A stretch of DNA of 64,000 nucleotides from Macrostomum hystrix. Taxonomy: Eukaryota > Platyhelminthes > Macrostomidae. The notes below the pieces were generated by a model that saw only the letters and a program-made list of their open reading frames with translations, was not told the origin of the DNA and made no database searches. Positions 9,386 through 21,018 of this stretch are shown in pieces; within the stretch, counting starts at the first letter, position 1; every line of letters starts with the position of its first letter. The DNA lies in NCBI GenBank assembly GCA_950097015.1, contig CATNEN010000034.1, positions 6,466,501 to 6,530,500 of the forward strand, given 5' to 3'. The position numbers and the translations under genes were made by a program.

Positions 9386-12300
9386 TCAATGCACGCCATG
9401 CTCAAGCTCCATGACATCGGGTGACTTCACCGGCTCGACGCTATTCCGTCCGAGTCCGGCCACGCTTCCGCGGCCGTGTCCGTGGCCGGTCATGGGCCGC
9501 GGTAGGCCGCCTGTGGCTGGCCGAATTGAGGAGTTCGAAGCGCGCAGGTTGGCGGTGGACGGGCCCATCATCATCATGAGCGTGTTCATCTGCTTGGCGT
9601 CTGCATTCTGCAAGGTTTTTAGAGTATTAGCTAGGTTGGTGCTTCGTTCTATAGTCTATAGATAAATACATCGAAATTAAACCTAACCCAGTAGGACCAG
9701 ATGTACAGTCAGTGGTCCAGCCATCGATATTTTGCTACTAATGCTAAGTGGAAATTCCAAATCTCTTGGCTCCCTAATGCTATAGGACGAAGTGAAAAGC
9801 ATTTTCATAAGAATTTAGGCGTCAGGAATGATTCCAATGAAATCAGGCACTCACATTCTTAGCCCACTCGACTCCGTAGACCTTGGCCACTATCTTCTCG
9901 GCCACAAACATGATCAGGGCGATTCCCACGCCGATGCAGAAAAATATAAACGCGCCGCCAAGTGTATCCAAGCTCAGGCCTGCAAGCAAAGGTACAAAAG
10001 CAAATTAAATCAGGTGCATTGAGAAAAAACCAAAAGCACGAAGATAATATTTACCTGAGGAGGCTGAAGAAGTGCTCGGGCAGCTAACCTTGTCTCTGGA
10101 CCACCAGTATTGCTTTAACGTTTCCGTGACGCGATTCTCATTCAACGATAAAATCCTGTCGTTAAATTATCAAGACGGAAAGCAGGGCACTTATAAAATT
10201 TGAAGAGGATCCTCTCGCTCAATCCTCCGCACCCACCTCCCTCCTCCACACCAACCTCCCTCCTCCACATCAACCTCTCTCCTCCACACCCACCTCACTC
10301 CCCCAAACCAACCTCACTTCTTCACAAGAATCTTAATCATTTACACCCACACAACTTCTCTACACCCACCTCACTCCTCAACACCCACCTCACTCCTCCA
10401 CACCAGCCTCCCTCTTTCAAACCCACCTCGCTTCTTCACTCTTACTCCTCTTACTCCTTAAACCACACCCAGTTTATACAACTCGCCCACCACACTCCTA
10501 TACACCCACTTCAATCCTTGACACCAACCTCCCTCCTCCACACCAACCTCTCTCCTCCACATCAACCTCTCTCCTCCACACCCACCTCACTCCCCCAAAC
10601 CAACCTCACTTCTTCACAAGAATCTTAATCATTTACACCCACACAACTTCTCTACACCCACCTCACTCCTCAACACCCACCTCACTCCTCAACACCCACC
10701 TCACTCCTCCACACCAGCCTCCCTCTTTCAAACCCACCTCGCTTCTTCACTCTTACTCCTCTTACTCCTTAAACCACACCCAGTTTATACAACTCGCCCA
10801 CCACACTCCTATACACCCACTTCAATCCTTGACACCAACCTCCCTCCTCCACACCAACCTCTCTCCTCCACATCAACCTCTCTCCTCCACACCCACCTCA
10901 CTCCCCCAAACCAACCTCACTTCTTCACAAGAATCTTAATCATTTACACCCACACAACTTCTCTACACCCACCTCACTCCTCAACACCCACCTCACTCCT
11001 CAACACCCACCTCACTCCTCCACACCAGCTTCCCTCTTTCAAACCCACCTCGCTTCTTCACTCTTACTCCTCTTTTTCCTTAAACCACACCCAGTTTATA
11101 CAACTCGCCCACCACACTCCTATACACCCACTTCAATCCTTGACACCAACCTCGCTCCTCCAAACCGCCTTACTCCATTACAAGCATCTTCAGATCCACA
11201 GTATTGCTCTAGCGCATTAAAATATTTATTTTACCAATGTATTTAATAAAATAGGCATAAATTTGTACTTCGGAGCCTCCCAAGAAAGTAGCCTTAATTA
11301 AGTCAGACAACGGCTAAATTGAAATCCGAACCCGAACAAAATTATTAGCAATACAGGTAAACAATTGATCCTAAGGCTCAATGGATGTGCAATGAAGACA
11401 ACCGATTCGGGAAACCCAGCACGAGAGCAAGCTGTGGGTTGACGGGGCGAAAATTCAGGTTGAAATCCAATATAACAAGCTAATTGTCACAGTCGGACTA
11501 ACAAAAAACATTAGAGAAAAAACAGTCCAATAATATTGCTGCACAAATCAGGCATCAAATTTCCAATTAGCACAGTTTTGAGCAAAAAAGTATTATCGCT
11601 AACTGACATTGGGAAATTTAAGCTATGACTCAAACTCGAGCCTCTCTCCAGCCTGACTCAAACACAAGACTCACTCCAGCATGACTCAAACTCAAGCCTC
11701 ACTCCAGCATGACTCAAACTCAAGCCTCACTCCAGCATGACTCAAACTCAAGCCTCACTCCAGCATGACTCAAACTCAAGCCTCACTCCAGCCTGACTCA
11801 AACACAAGCCTCACTCCAGCATGACTCAAACTCAAGCCTCACTCCAGCATGACTCAAACACAAGCCTCACTCCAGCATGACTCAAACTCAAGCCTCACTC
11901 CAGCATGACTCAAACTTGAAGACTCACTCCAGCATGACTCAAACTCAAGCCTCACTCCAGCCTGACACAAACTCAAGCCTCACTCCAGCATGACTCAAAC
12001 TCAAGACTCACTCCAGCCTGACTCAAACTCAAGCCTCACTCCAGCATGACTCAAACTCACGCTACGTTCATCTGCTTGAGCAGGGGTGACTTGTTGCGCA
12101 GGGCGATGCCGTAGGGCCGGGGAGCGAACGGGTCGCCGACGGTCATGAAGTCGCAGGTCTTCGCCGTGTAGTACTTCACCAGCGAGCTCTCCAGGAAGAT
12201 GGCAATTTTCTCGGCACGAACCCGGGCCAAAGCAGCCTCTGTGCTGGTTGGGAAGCCCCACTTCGTCATGCGGTTCCACACTGTGGTGTATCGCTCAATC

Positions 12301-15300
12301 ACCGGGTACTTCCAGGTCACTAGGGAGGCCAGCTGGTTCACTGTCTCCTCAGTTCCGATGCCGCTAGTGAGCCAATAGTTGTACAGGTTGGCCTCTGCGT
12401 CCTTCATTCGCATAAAGTGCTCATAGGAGGCCGTGTCCTTGATCACGGTGTACTTCATAGCCACCTGGGTGGTCAACTCGTCGAAGCTCTGCGGCGGCTG
12501 CGACAGTTTGTCAACTGTCAGCTGGGCTGCCAGATTGGCCGTGTACAGCGACATCATGAGATAGCCGAACAGCCAGAAGCCGACGATAATAGTTCGGCAG
12601 GACATCGAGCGCGGGTCGAAGCTCTCGCCAGCCTGCGTGTAGGCGCCCAGCACGTACCAGAGCGACTCCTTGATTGTGAACACTTTGCCCTCGGCCTCGC
12701 CTTCGCGAATCTGATCGTTGCGGTAGCGGTTCTGGAAGGAGAACGGGCTCACCCTGCGGCGGAGTGGGGGGCGCTGTTAGGCTTTGGCATTGATGATAAT
12801 AGCAGAGAAACACGATGACAGAGTGACAGGGTGACAGTGTGACAGGGTGAAAGAGTGACAAGATGACAGTGTGACACGATGACAGAGTGACAGGGTGACA
12901 GTGTGACAAGATGACAGAGTGACAGGGTGACAGAGTGACAGGATGAAAGAGTGACAAGGTGACAGAGTGACAGGATGACAGTGTGACACGATTACAGGGT
13001 GACAAGATGACAGTGTGACACGATGACAGAGTGACAGGGTGACAGAGTGAACATGCTGAGTGAAGAAGGCCAAAATTAGCGAGCAGCGAGCTGATGAAGT
13101 CACGAGTGACTCATCGAAATAATCTCATCCCTGAAGTTGAGATCATTAAGTAGCAAATCAGAACACAACTCACTTGTCCACGAAGAAGATGAGGAAGCCG
13201 GTAAAGGTGATGATGGCGATGATGCTGACCCACACATCCCAGGTGAATGCCTTCAGGAAGAATGTTTGGTCACCCTTGGAGCTGGTTGGCTGGAGCAGCA
13301 GAATCTGCAGGGACACGTAGTCGTAGATTGGAACGGTAAAATCGGCGATCTGCTCGCGCTGCGCAGTCACCGTGATTGGCCCGATGGCCATGTCCGCAGC
13401 CTGCAGGAGTGAGGATTAGGCAAGTCGTGAGCAAGCGTTTGAGTCAAGTTGAAGTGGCTTGAAGCCACTGAATTTTAGCCTGACAGGGCTGAGGTCAGGA
13501 GTTCGAATCTCAGCCAAAAGGAATTGAGTAGAAATTCGCGTCCCCAGTCCACAGACTGAACAGCTTTGTACACCGCATTTGGAAGCGCCTTCCAAAGTTG
13601 CCGAAAAAGATTGGTGAACATGCGCCGACTCCTTGACTCACCCCACTAACCAATGCGCCCATCATGCCATTCCAGGTGCCATCAGGCTGCAGAGCGCCGT
13701 AGATGCCATCAGTCTGCTCAACCAGAGTGTAGTTGAAGTTCATGTTGGTTGCCAGGTTCTTCAGCATGTCCACGCTGTAGCCTTCGAAGGTGCCGTCAGC
13801 TTTTTTTATTACAAACGGCGGGTCCTGAAGTGAATAGTGACACAGATTGGGAAAACCAATAAAGATGACAGTATCTCACGACAGTGCAACATGACAGTAC
13901 CACACGACAGTACCTCACGTCAGTACCACACGTCAGTAACACACGACAGTACCTCACGACAGTACCTCACGACAGTACCTCACGACAGTACCTCACGACA
14001 GTACCTCACGACAGTACCTCACGACAGTACCCCACGACAGTACCTCACGACAGTACCTCACGACAGTGCAACATGACAGTACCTCACGACAGTACCTCAC
14101 GACAGTACCTCACGACAGTGCAACATGACTGCACCACACGACAGTACCTTACGACAGTACCTCACGACAGTACCTCACGACAGTACCTCACGACAGTACC
14201 TCACGACAGTACCACACGTCAGTACCACACGTCAGTAACACACGACAGTACCTCACGACAGTACCTCACGACAGTACCTCACGTCAGTAACACACGACAG
14301 TACCTCACGACAGTACCTCACGACAGTACCCCACGACAGTACCTCACGACAGTACCACACGACAGTACCTCACGACAGTACCTCACGACAGTGCACCATG
14401 ACAGTACCTCACGACAGTACCTCACGACAGTACCTCACGACAGTGCAACATGACTGCACCACACGACAGTACCTTACGACAGTACCTCACGACAGTACCT
14501 CACGACAGTACCTCACGACAGTACCTCACGACAGTACCTCACGACAGTACCACACGTCAGTACCACACGTCAGTAACACACGACAGTACCTCACGACAGT
14601 ACCTCACGACAGTACCTCACGTCAGTAACACACGACAGTACCTCACGACAGTACCTCACGACAGTACCCCACGACAGTACCTCACGACAGTACCACACGT
14701 CAGTACCACACGTCAGTAACACACGACAGTACCTCACGACAGTACCTCACGACAGTACCTCACGACAGTACCTCACGACAGTACCTCACGACAGTACCTC
14801 ACGACAGTACCACACGTCAGTAACACACGACAGTACCTCACAACAGTACCTCACGACAGTACCACACGTCAGTAACACACGAAAGTAACACAAAAATAAC
14901 AGCCGATGCTATCATCTGCGTAACTTCTAGTGGAGACTAACTACATGACAAAGGCTACCAATTACCTTTTGTTTAAGCCCTGAAATGACTAGTTATAGTT
15001 CAACACTCACGTGAGTCAGTCTGACAATCAGGTTCCTAATGGTCAGGTAGTTCAATGCGATAGTTGACACTGAGCCAGACAATCCCGACGCTTTGGTCCA
15101 GGTGCCAATCTGTTGATAAATTAATTAGTAAATAATGTACAGTGAGGTGTGAAGTGAGGTGTGTTCCCGAAGTGTTTAGTTAAACCTACTTACATTGTTG
15201 ACAGCGGGCCCCGGATAAATGACTTGCGTAATTTTGAAAGTGGTGTCCGTGTTTCTCAGGCTGCCGCCGAAAGCCACATTGCCCATCACGCTGGAGAAGC

Positions 15301-17783
15301 TGGGAAGCTGCGGATGCAGGGTTTGAAAATTCTTCGGGATAGGAAAATTCATATGTGCAGACAACAAAGACCTACCTGCATATAACTGTACCTACCTGTA
15401 GCTAGACCTGTACCTACCTGTAGCTAGACCTGTACCTACCTGTAGCTAGACCTGTACCTTAGCTAGACCTGTACCTACTTGTAGCTAGACCTGTACCGAC
15501 CTGCAGCTAGACCAGTCGTACAACATTTTGGTGACAGTAGACCTGCAGCCAGCGAGGAGGCAATTCTGCCCATTCCGCTCCTGAGCACACACACAGGCGT
15601 GTACATCTGACTTTCTCATCGTCCTCAAGCGCGGCCCTCAAGGGCGCATATTAAACGAGGAGCCCCCATTTGCGACCCAAATGAATGTGGCCTCGCCAAG
15701 GAATCGAGCTCATGGAACATTGGTGCGAGAGGCGAAAGTCCGCTCTGCCACTCACCCCCAGGTGTACCTACCTACACATAACCGTACCTAACTGACGTAC
15801 CAGTAGCTAGACCTGTATCTGTCTCTAAAGACACCTATAGATATCTGGCTGGGCTAACTCACCGCCATCAGCTTGGCAGTGTAGTCATTGTAGCGCATTG
15901 GTGTAGACGCATTGTAGGCCCCGCTGCACACCAACCAGTTCGTGGCGTTGCCAAACGTCCCAGCGTTAGTCTGGGCTCGAATCACCCGGCCCATGGTCTC
16001 AGCCGCCTGATAGGCAAACAGCACGTCGACTTTGCGACTTTCAACAACGGCAGCCCCAGTAGCCGACTGCACAGCTGCCAGCACGGCTGCTGATCTGGCA
16101 GCGTCGGCGGCTGTCTGGCGAAAGAAGAACACACTGGAGCCGGACGTGCAGCCGGAGCAGGAGAAGTCCAGGAGGTCCTTTGTCACCACGAACCAGTGAT
16201 AGATGCCGCCCATCAAGGACTTGACGCCAGCCTGCTGTACAACCAGGGCGGCGTTTGGCACAGAAGAGGCGACAACAAAGTCCGCTATGCGCAATGTCTT
16301 AGCCTCGTCTAGCAGGGTGGCAACTTCAACAGCGGTGGCCGGAATCTTGCGCAGGTAGATTGGCGGATACCAGCTGTAGTCCTCGTAGGGCAGAATCGAG
16401 CCTGCGTCTGCGGGACCGCGGTTAGAATGGGGCGTGGGGAGATTAGTGTGAGGTATGGGGAGATTAGTGTAGGGTATGGGGAGATAAGTGTGGGGTATGG
16501 GGAGATTAGTGTAGGGTATGGGGAGATAAGTGTGGGGCGTGGGGAGATTAGTGTGAGGTATGGGGAGATTAGTGTGAGGTATGGGGAGATTAGTGTAGGG
16601 TATGGGGAGATAAGTGTGGGGTATAGGGAGATTATTTACATAAATAGTGATTTGAAGGCAAACAGCCAGACTGACCAAACGAGGTGTCATAGAGTACCAT
16701 GATGCCATCGCGGGTGGCATTGTCCCTCAGCAGCAGGGCGGCCACGGCTCGCATGTAGTTCCTTGGCGACGGGTGCACATTGGGCACGTCCGCTGTGAGC
16801 TCCATTGAAGCGCGGATGATCGGCGCGTCCAGATTTCTTGCCAGATCTTCAACGCAAGACGGCCGGGTAGTGAAGTCCAGGATACCGTCAATCCACAGCA
16901 GGTGCTCGTTGCCTGGCTTGCAGACTGAGGGCGGATGGAGGCAGATTAAGGAGAGGATTAAGGAAAAGAGAAGACTGGATTGAGGAGTGGAAAAGTGGCG
17001 GATTAAGAAGAGGATAAGGGGGGCGCATTGAGGAGTGGATAAAGGGGCTGAATAAGAAGAGGATGAAGGAGTGGATTAAGGGGCGGACTAAGAAGAGGAT
17101 AAAGGAGTGGATTAAGGAGAGGATAAAGGAGTGGATAAAGGGGGTGGATTAAGGTCTGGGTAAAGGGGTGGAGTCAAGGGTTGGAGTGGTGGAGTAGAGT
17201 TTTACACTAGTATCGGGGCTTCCAATATCAGATCAGAACAGAGTTCACCTGTCTGGAAGAGAGACTCGGAGCCGGACTGCACAGCCGTCACGTTGATTGT
17301 CTTGCCGGCTGGCAGGATGGCGCTAGGAGTACCGGCGTTCAGATCAGCCACAGCCTTCTGAGCCGCGGCCAGTAGGTCCCGATTCTGGGCATCGTAGACG
17401 GCCACTTTAACGAAACATTGGCAAGGATTTGGGAGTGATTTTTATGCGTGAAAACATCTTTCAAAACACTTAAAAGCATGATTGGGTCCACAAAGGGGCA
17501 TTTATCGCTAGTCCATATTAGCTAAACTCTGTACTATATAATATATATTAAGCATCGTAGGCGGTCATTTTAAAACATTTTACCAACGAAACATATGTAA
17601 GGATTTAGGGAAGATTTAGTACTCAAAGCATGATAGGGGGCACTAGGGGGGCATTAATTGCTAGTCCATATATACTAAATTCAACTCACAGAAGTAATAA
17701 GTGTTGCCCATCATAGCAGCAGCTGGCTTAGTGGCTACCAGAAGCAGCAGGACTGTAGCGAGCAGGGTCCAGTGAGCCGCCAT
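9386..17783 (-). CDS. Ionotropic glutamate receptor subunit (12 exons, complete)
   Basis: A ligand-gated cation channel subunit of the plasma membrane, spliced to 935 aa. Exons, 5' to 3': 17783-17690, 17404-17249, 16924-16676, 16407-15863, 15307-15194, 15109-15011, 13824-13642, 13400-13174, 12753-12061, 10155-10055, 9979-9855, 9607-9386; all joins keep frame with GT-AG ends. Order: signal peptide, amino-terminal domain, S1 with GTWNGMMGALVSG and GPITVTAQRE (ligand carboxylate Arg), M1, pore loop with TQAGES, M3 with SLYTANLAAQLT, S2 with KDTASYEHF and FLESSL (ligand Glu), WW and Cys near the S2 end, M4 (GGAFIFFCIGVGIALIMF), and an Arg/Gly/His-rich cytoplasmic tail ending MELEHGVH. The intact binding residues predict an alpha-amino-acid ligand. 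The Q/R-site position is Gln, predicting Ca2+ permeability. AMPA/kainate versus another class is not resolved. Most introns carry a distinct minisatellite. Confidence 0.93.
10200..11165. repeat. Higher-order C-rich repeat, about 300-bp period
   Basis: Short CCTCCCTCCTCCACACC-type words are organised into three near-identical blocks with a period of about 293-309 bp (compare 10267, 10560 and 10869). Lies in glutamate receptor intron 9 (10156-12060). A 142-aa frame at 10200 is translated repeat. Confidence 0.88.
11635..12060. repeat. 28-bp minisatellite starting at a splice donor
   Basis: About 15 copies of a 28-bp unit (ACTCAAGCCTCACTCCAGC plus ATGACTCAA on plus). On the gene strand the array begins with the donor of exon 9: the first intron bases GTGAGTTTGAGTCATGC are already the unit, with no unique spacer. 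Confidence 0.92.
12800..13055. repeat. GTGACAGG/GTGACAGA minisatellite
   Basis: Tandem 9-10 bp units GTGACAGG, GTGACAGA, GTGACACGA and ATGACAGT fill glutamate receptor intron 8 (12754-13173). Frames of 100-160 aa on minus (VTLSPCHSV) are translated repeat. Confidence 0.9.
13440..13610 (+). mobile_element. SINE family 2, internally deleted copy
   Basis: In glutamate receptor intron 7. A tRNA-like head with the B-box-like word GAGTTCGAATCTC is followed by CCCAGTCCACAGACTGAACA and CTTTGTACACCGC, which match the copies at 33975-34250, 37600-38180 and 42845-42965. Confidence 0.55.
13862..14890. repeat. 13-bp minisatellite with about 330-bp higher-order period
   Basis: Roughly 79 copies of CAGTACCTCACGA and variants (CAGTACCACACGT, CAGTAACACACGA). 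Variant order repeats: the block GTGCAACATGACTGCACC occurs at about 14118 and again at about 14446. Lies in glutamate receptor intron 6. Frames up to 189 aa are repeat translations. Confidence 0.93.
15380..15505. repeat. 22-bp minisatellite with donor-like motif
   Basis: Five or six copies of CTAGACCTGTACCTACCTGT plus AG, in glutamate receptor intron 4. On the gene strand the unit contains CTACAGGTAGGTACAGG, with the strong donor-like ACAG/GTAGGT. A few further copies lie past the SINE at 15780-15830, so the SINE has split the array. Confidence 0.8.
15512..15778 (-). mobile_element. SINE family 1 copy inside the intron minisatellite
   Basis: The reverse complement matches the full-length SINE at 44813-45178. 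It has a tRNA-like head GTGGCAGAGCGG with the B box GCTCGATTCC and GGCGAGGCCACATT, then GATGAGAAAGTCAG, then GCCTCCTCGCTGGCTGCAGG near its 3' end. The 3' (ATT)n tail is missing. Confidence 0.75.
16427..16630. repeat. About 21-bp minisatellite
   Basis: About ten copies of GGGTATGGGGAGATTAGTGT plus A, with GATAAGTGT variants, in glutamate receptor intron 3 (16408-16675). Both a 91-aa plus frame and the minus extension are translated repeat. Confidence 0.9.
16930..17190. repeat. Degenerate GGAGTGGATTAAGG repeat
   Basis: Imperfect tandem words GGAGTGGATTAAGG, AGGAGAGGATAAAGG and AAGAAGAGGAT fill most of glutamate receptor intron 2. Units are 14-16 bp and far less homogeneous than those of the other arrays. 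Confidence 0.75.
17389..17690. repeat. Diverged tandem duplication spanning the exon 2 acceptor
   Basis: About 160 bp starting at GCATCGTAGACGGCCACTTT (17389, inside exon 2) is repeated as GCATCGTAGGCGGTCATTTT at 17552. The pair stays collinear through AACGAAACAT, AAGGATTTGGG/AAGGATTTAGG, AAGCATGAT and GCTAGTCCATAT. The second copy is a decayed exon start in intron 1. Confidence 0.8.
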
Positions 17784-17854
17784 CTGTTTGTTAGATCCAC
17801 AAGATTGGGTAGGTGATCGGGGATCGGCTTTGCACAACTAGGAACTCGTCGCCA

Positions 17855-17862
17855 ATTTATAT
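17855..17862 (-). promoter_or_regulatory. TATA-like box of the glutamate receptor gene
   Basis: The minus strand has CAATATAAATTGG about 75 bases upstream of the start ATG (17783), a spacing compatible with a short 5' UTR. No experimental or comparative support. Confidence 0.3.
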
Positions 17863-18921
17863 TGATTTCCATCGACAAGAGACACTTCAAGAAATCCTTC
17901 TTTATTCACTCCGCGCCGCAAACGGTCGGTTTGGGTTGGTTGGCCCCCCAGTTGCCCTTGGCAACGCCAACCAATCGGAGCCGACTGGGGAAGAAAACAA
18001 TCCGAAGAATCCCCCAAATGGGGAAATGCATGAATACTGAGGGATCTGGGATTTAGGAATGGGGCGTCATCCAGCCAATCCTGGCCAGAGGCAGGCCGGA
18101 TGTCAGCGGACCTGAGGGTGGATGAGAGAAGACTTCACCTTGGGAGGTGGATGGAGAAAATCAGTCAGTGCATCAGCGGTCTCGGATTACTCTCTCTCTC
18201 TCTCTCTGGGGGCCGTCGTGCTACACGGCATAATGTTGAGCATCGCTCTGCGGAGACGATCATCACCCGCCTCAGGTATTATTGATCCGACTGCGCCCAC
18301 CCCCGAATTCTTGTTTCCTTCGCAAACTTATACACTCCTGGAGGAGGCTCAGGTCGAGTTACTCTCCGCTTTTTTGCCCGCATCAAATTTGCCTCCCCGC
18401 TTGGGCGCGTGTGTTTGCAATCTTTGCTTATGGATTTTTTGTATTCCGAGATGTCTAAGGGGTGGGTGGGGAAGGAGGGAGAAATAGGAGACGGGACTAA
18501 CTGGACTCGTTGGGAATCGATGGCTTGCACTATATTATCCCATTCGAAGACCTAATCCCTAAGGCACTTGGGGGCCACACTAGACGAAAGAAGGAAGCTT
18601 TTTATCATGGGAGAACAGCCTGGCCTTGAATGGGCTCTAGCTTCGTCTTCCCGACCGTTTCCCCGCAGACGGAAGCATTATTTATTCACCACGGCCGCTG
18701 CGGTTCAGAGCAGAAAGTGAACTACCTACTCAATGCTGTGCTCAAATTGCTCCGAGTAGTCCGTAGCTCGGAGGCCAAGAAAACATTAATTCCTAGCTAA
18801 TAGAGCACCTGCTACTAGACTACCTCACTCAGTCACTGGGGCATAACAAATAGCGTGTGACTGAAAGCGAGTTCTACTTTGCTGTATGAGTGTTTAAAGA
18901 GTAAAAACTGATTGCCTTTTA
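17863..18921. other. Intergenic 5' flank of the glutamate receptor gene
   Basis: Unique sequence with a short (CT)n run near 18190-18206. Open frames up to 121 aa show no recognisable domain. No further promoter element can be supported. Confidence 0.3.
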
Positions 18922-20210
18922 CGAGGGTTGTCATAAATTCGCTGACAAACTTACATAGCGTCTGTTCCTTTTGTACTTTGGGGCAGAATTTTTTTGATTA
19001 AGGCTACCAGACTAAGGCACCATCGATCTTATTGTCTATGAAAAATCTTCCCTCTGGCTTTTGAGACAAGGCAGGAATCGAGTGGGACTCAAACCACCCT
19101 TTTATCCAGAATAAAGAAAAGTGAAGCTACCAAGCGCACTGTCTTTTGGTCTTTGCGGAAGAAGCAGAAGAAGCAGGCTGATATTTACCGTGAGCTGCTG
19201 CAAATCTTTAGCGAGGATGCACCTTCGAAACAAACTGTGTCAAAGTGGGTGCAGCGCTTTGAGGACGGCTGGGAAAACAGTTGATGATGCTCCCCGCCCA
19301 GGTGCACCGCGGTCATCCACTTCCAGTGACAACATCCAGCGTGTGCAGCATGCCCTGGACGATGATAGTGGAGCAACCCTGAGGCAGTTAGAGGACTTGT
19401 TGGAGATACCAATGAAAAGCATTCATCGCATCATCTCCGACCATCTGCATGACACGAGTTGTTGCACGATGGGTCCCTAAACTGCTGACTCCTGTCCAAC
19501 TGCAAGAGAGGGTCCAGATGTGCCGCCACCTACTCAACGCCTATCAAAACGAGCCCGACATTCTTGGCCGCCTGGTGACTGGTGATGAAACGTGGTTTCA
19601 CTTCTACGAACCAGAAACGAAACGGCAGAGCAGCGTCTGGAAGGCTACTCACGAACCCCCACAGGTCAAGGCCAAGGCGGTGCAGTCAGCAGGTAAGCGC
19701 ATGGCCACCGTGTTCTGGGACAGAGAAGGCATCTTGCTGATCGAGTGGCTACCTGAAGGCAGAACCATCAATGCCCAGTACTACTGTGAAATATTGGAAC
19801 AGCTGCGTGAGAAGATCAAGAGTGAGCGCCGGGGAAGGATCACCAGGGGCATTGTGCTGCAGCAGGACAACTGCAATGCAGCTATGGATGGACATCAGGA
19901 GACTAGGCTTCGAGTTGCTGCCTCACCCTGCCTATTCTCCTGACCTGGCCCCCAGTGACTACTGGTTGTTCCCTAAAATGAAAGAGCCTCTTCGTCGCCA
20001 TCGCTATGGAAGCCTTTCTGCACTCAGCTCGGCCATCAGCCAGTGGGTACGACGGATCCCCACGGAATTCTTCGCCCAGGGCATCAGCAAGCTGCCAGAG
20101 AGATGGCACAAATGTGTGCAGCTTGGGGGTGACTATGTTGAGAAGTGCAATGTTGACAATTAGCTGTTCTTTGATATCTGCAGTTGTCAGCGAATTTATG
20201 ACAACCCTCG
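18922..20210 (+). mobile_element. mariner transposon, inactivated
   Basis: A 1289-bp element with perfect terminal inverted repeats CGAGGGTTGTCATAAATTCG plus CTGACAA, flanked by the TA target duplication at 18920-18921 and 20211-20212. The identical ends show that both termini are present. The internal transposase is frameshifted. The TIR and dinucleotide target are those of the mariner/Tc1 superfamily. Confidence 0.92.
19130..20163 (+). pseudogene. mariner transposase pseudogene
   Basis: A DD34D transposase fragment set in three shifting frames. The N-terminal part contains DIYRELLQIFSEDAPSK and VSKWVQRFEDG. The frame then changes near 19275 to DDAPRPGAPRSS, again near 19440 to RWVPKLL and VTGDETWFHFYEPETKR (first catalytic Asp) and LQQDNCNA (second), and once more near 19880 to YSPDLAPSDYWLFPKMK (third). 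Normal mariner transposases are about 345 aa in one frame; here at least three frameshifts separate the HTH and catalytic domains, so no active enzyme is made. It ends with GDYVEKCNVDN and a stop at 20163. Confidence 0.9.
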
Positions 20211-20281
20211 TAGCTTTCTCATCTTATTCCTAATCGCAATACTTTCCCAAGCAATATTATTTGCTTTGCAACTAAACCAGA

Positions 20282-20840
20282 ATCACCTGCCGCTCCTCAC
20301 TCCAATGCCTCACTGTCCTCTCTCCAATGCCTCACTGTCCTCTCTCCAATGCCTCACTGTCCTCTCTCCAATGCCTCACTGTCCTCTCTCCAATGCCTCA
20401 CTGTCCTCTCTCCAATGCCTCACTGTCCTCTCTCCAATGCCTCACTGTCCTCTCTCCAATGCCTCACTGTCCTCTCTCCAATGCCTCACTGTCCTCTCTC
20501 CAGTGCCTCACTGTCCTCTCTCCAATGCCTCACTGTCCTCTCTCCAGTGCCCCACTGTCCTCTCTCCAATGCCTCACTGTCCTCTCTCCAATGCCTCACT
20601 GTCCTCTCTCCAATGCCTCACTGTCCTCTCTCCAGTGCCTCACTGTCCTCTCTCCAATGCCTCACTGTCCTCTCTCCAATGCCTCACTGTCCTCTCTCCA
20701 GTGCCTCACTGTCCTCTCTCCAGTGCCCCACTGTCCTCTCTCCAGTGCCCCACTGTCCTCTCTCCAGTGCCTCACTGTCCTCTCTCCAGTGCCCCACTGT
20801 CCTCTCTCCAGTGCCCTACTGTCCTCTCTCCAATGCCTTA
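20282..20840. repeat. 22-bp minisatellite
   Basis: About 25 copies of TGCCTCACTGTCCTCTCTCC plus AA (or AG). Three forward frames of 176-221 aa are translated repeat. It begins about 70 bp beyond the mariner terminus. Confidence 0.95.
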
Positions 20841-20879
20841 TTCAACTTTCCCCTTTGCCTCTCGCGCCGAGGTGCATGA

Positions 20880-21018
20880 GCTCGATTCCGCAGCGAGGCT
20901 ACACTCATTTGGGACGGAGACTTTGGAATGAGCAGAACAGCCTCCTCGCAGGCTGAGGGTCTACTGTCACTAAATGCTGTGCCAGTGCCCGCAGCCCTGC
21001 TGCAAATATATATATTAT
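20880..21018 (+). mobile_element. SINE family 1, 3' fragment
   Basis: Matches the 3' half of the SINE at 44813-45178: GCCTCCTCGCAGGCTG, GGTCTACTGTCACTAAATG and GTGCCAGTGCCCGCAGCCCT, then a TATATATTATT tail. The tRNA-like head is missing. Confidence 0.65.

Noticed and set aside
12511-13103. CHSVTLSPCH repeat frames on minus
   Set aside because: Translation of the GTGACAG array in glutamate receptor intron 8, partly overlapping exon 9 in the wrong frame.
13445-13520. tRNA gene in a glutamate receptor intron
   Set aside because: Only the B box is convincing; following sequence matches SINE family 2.
20266-20956. Three overlapping frames of 176-221 aa
   Set aside because: 22-bp array with no stops; frames equally open and no coding features.
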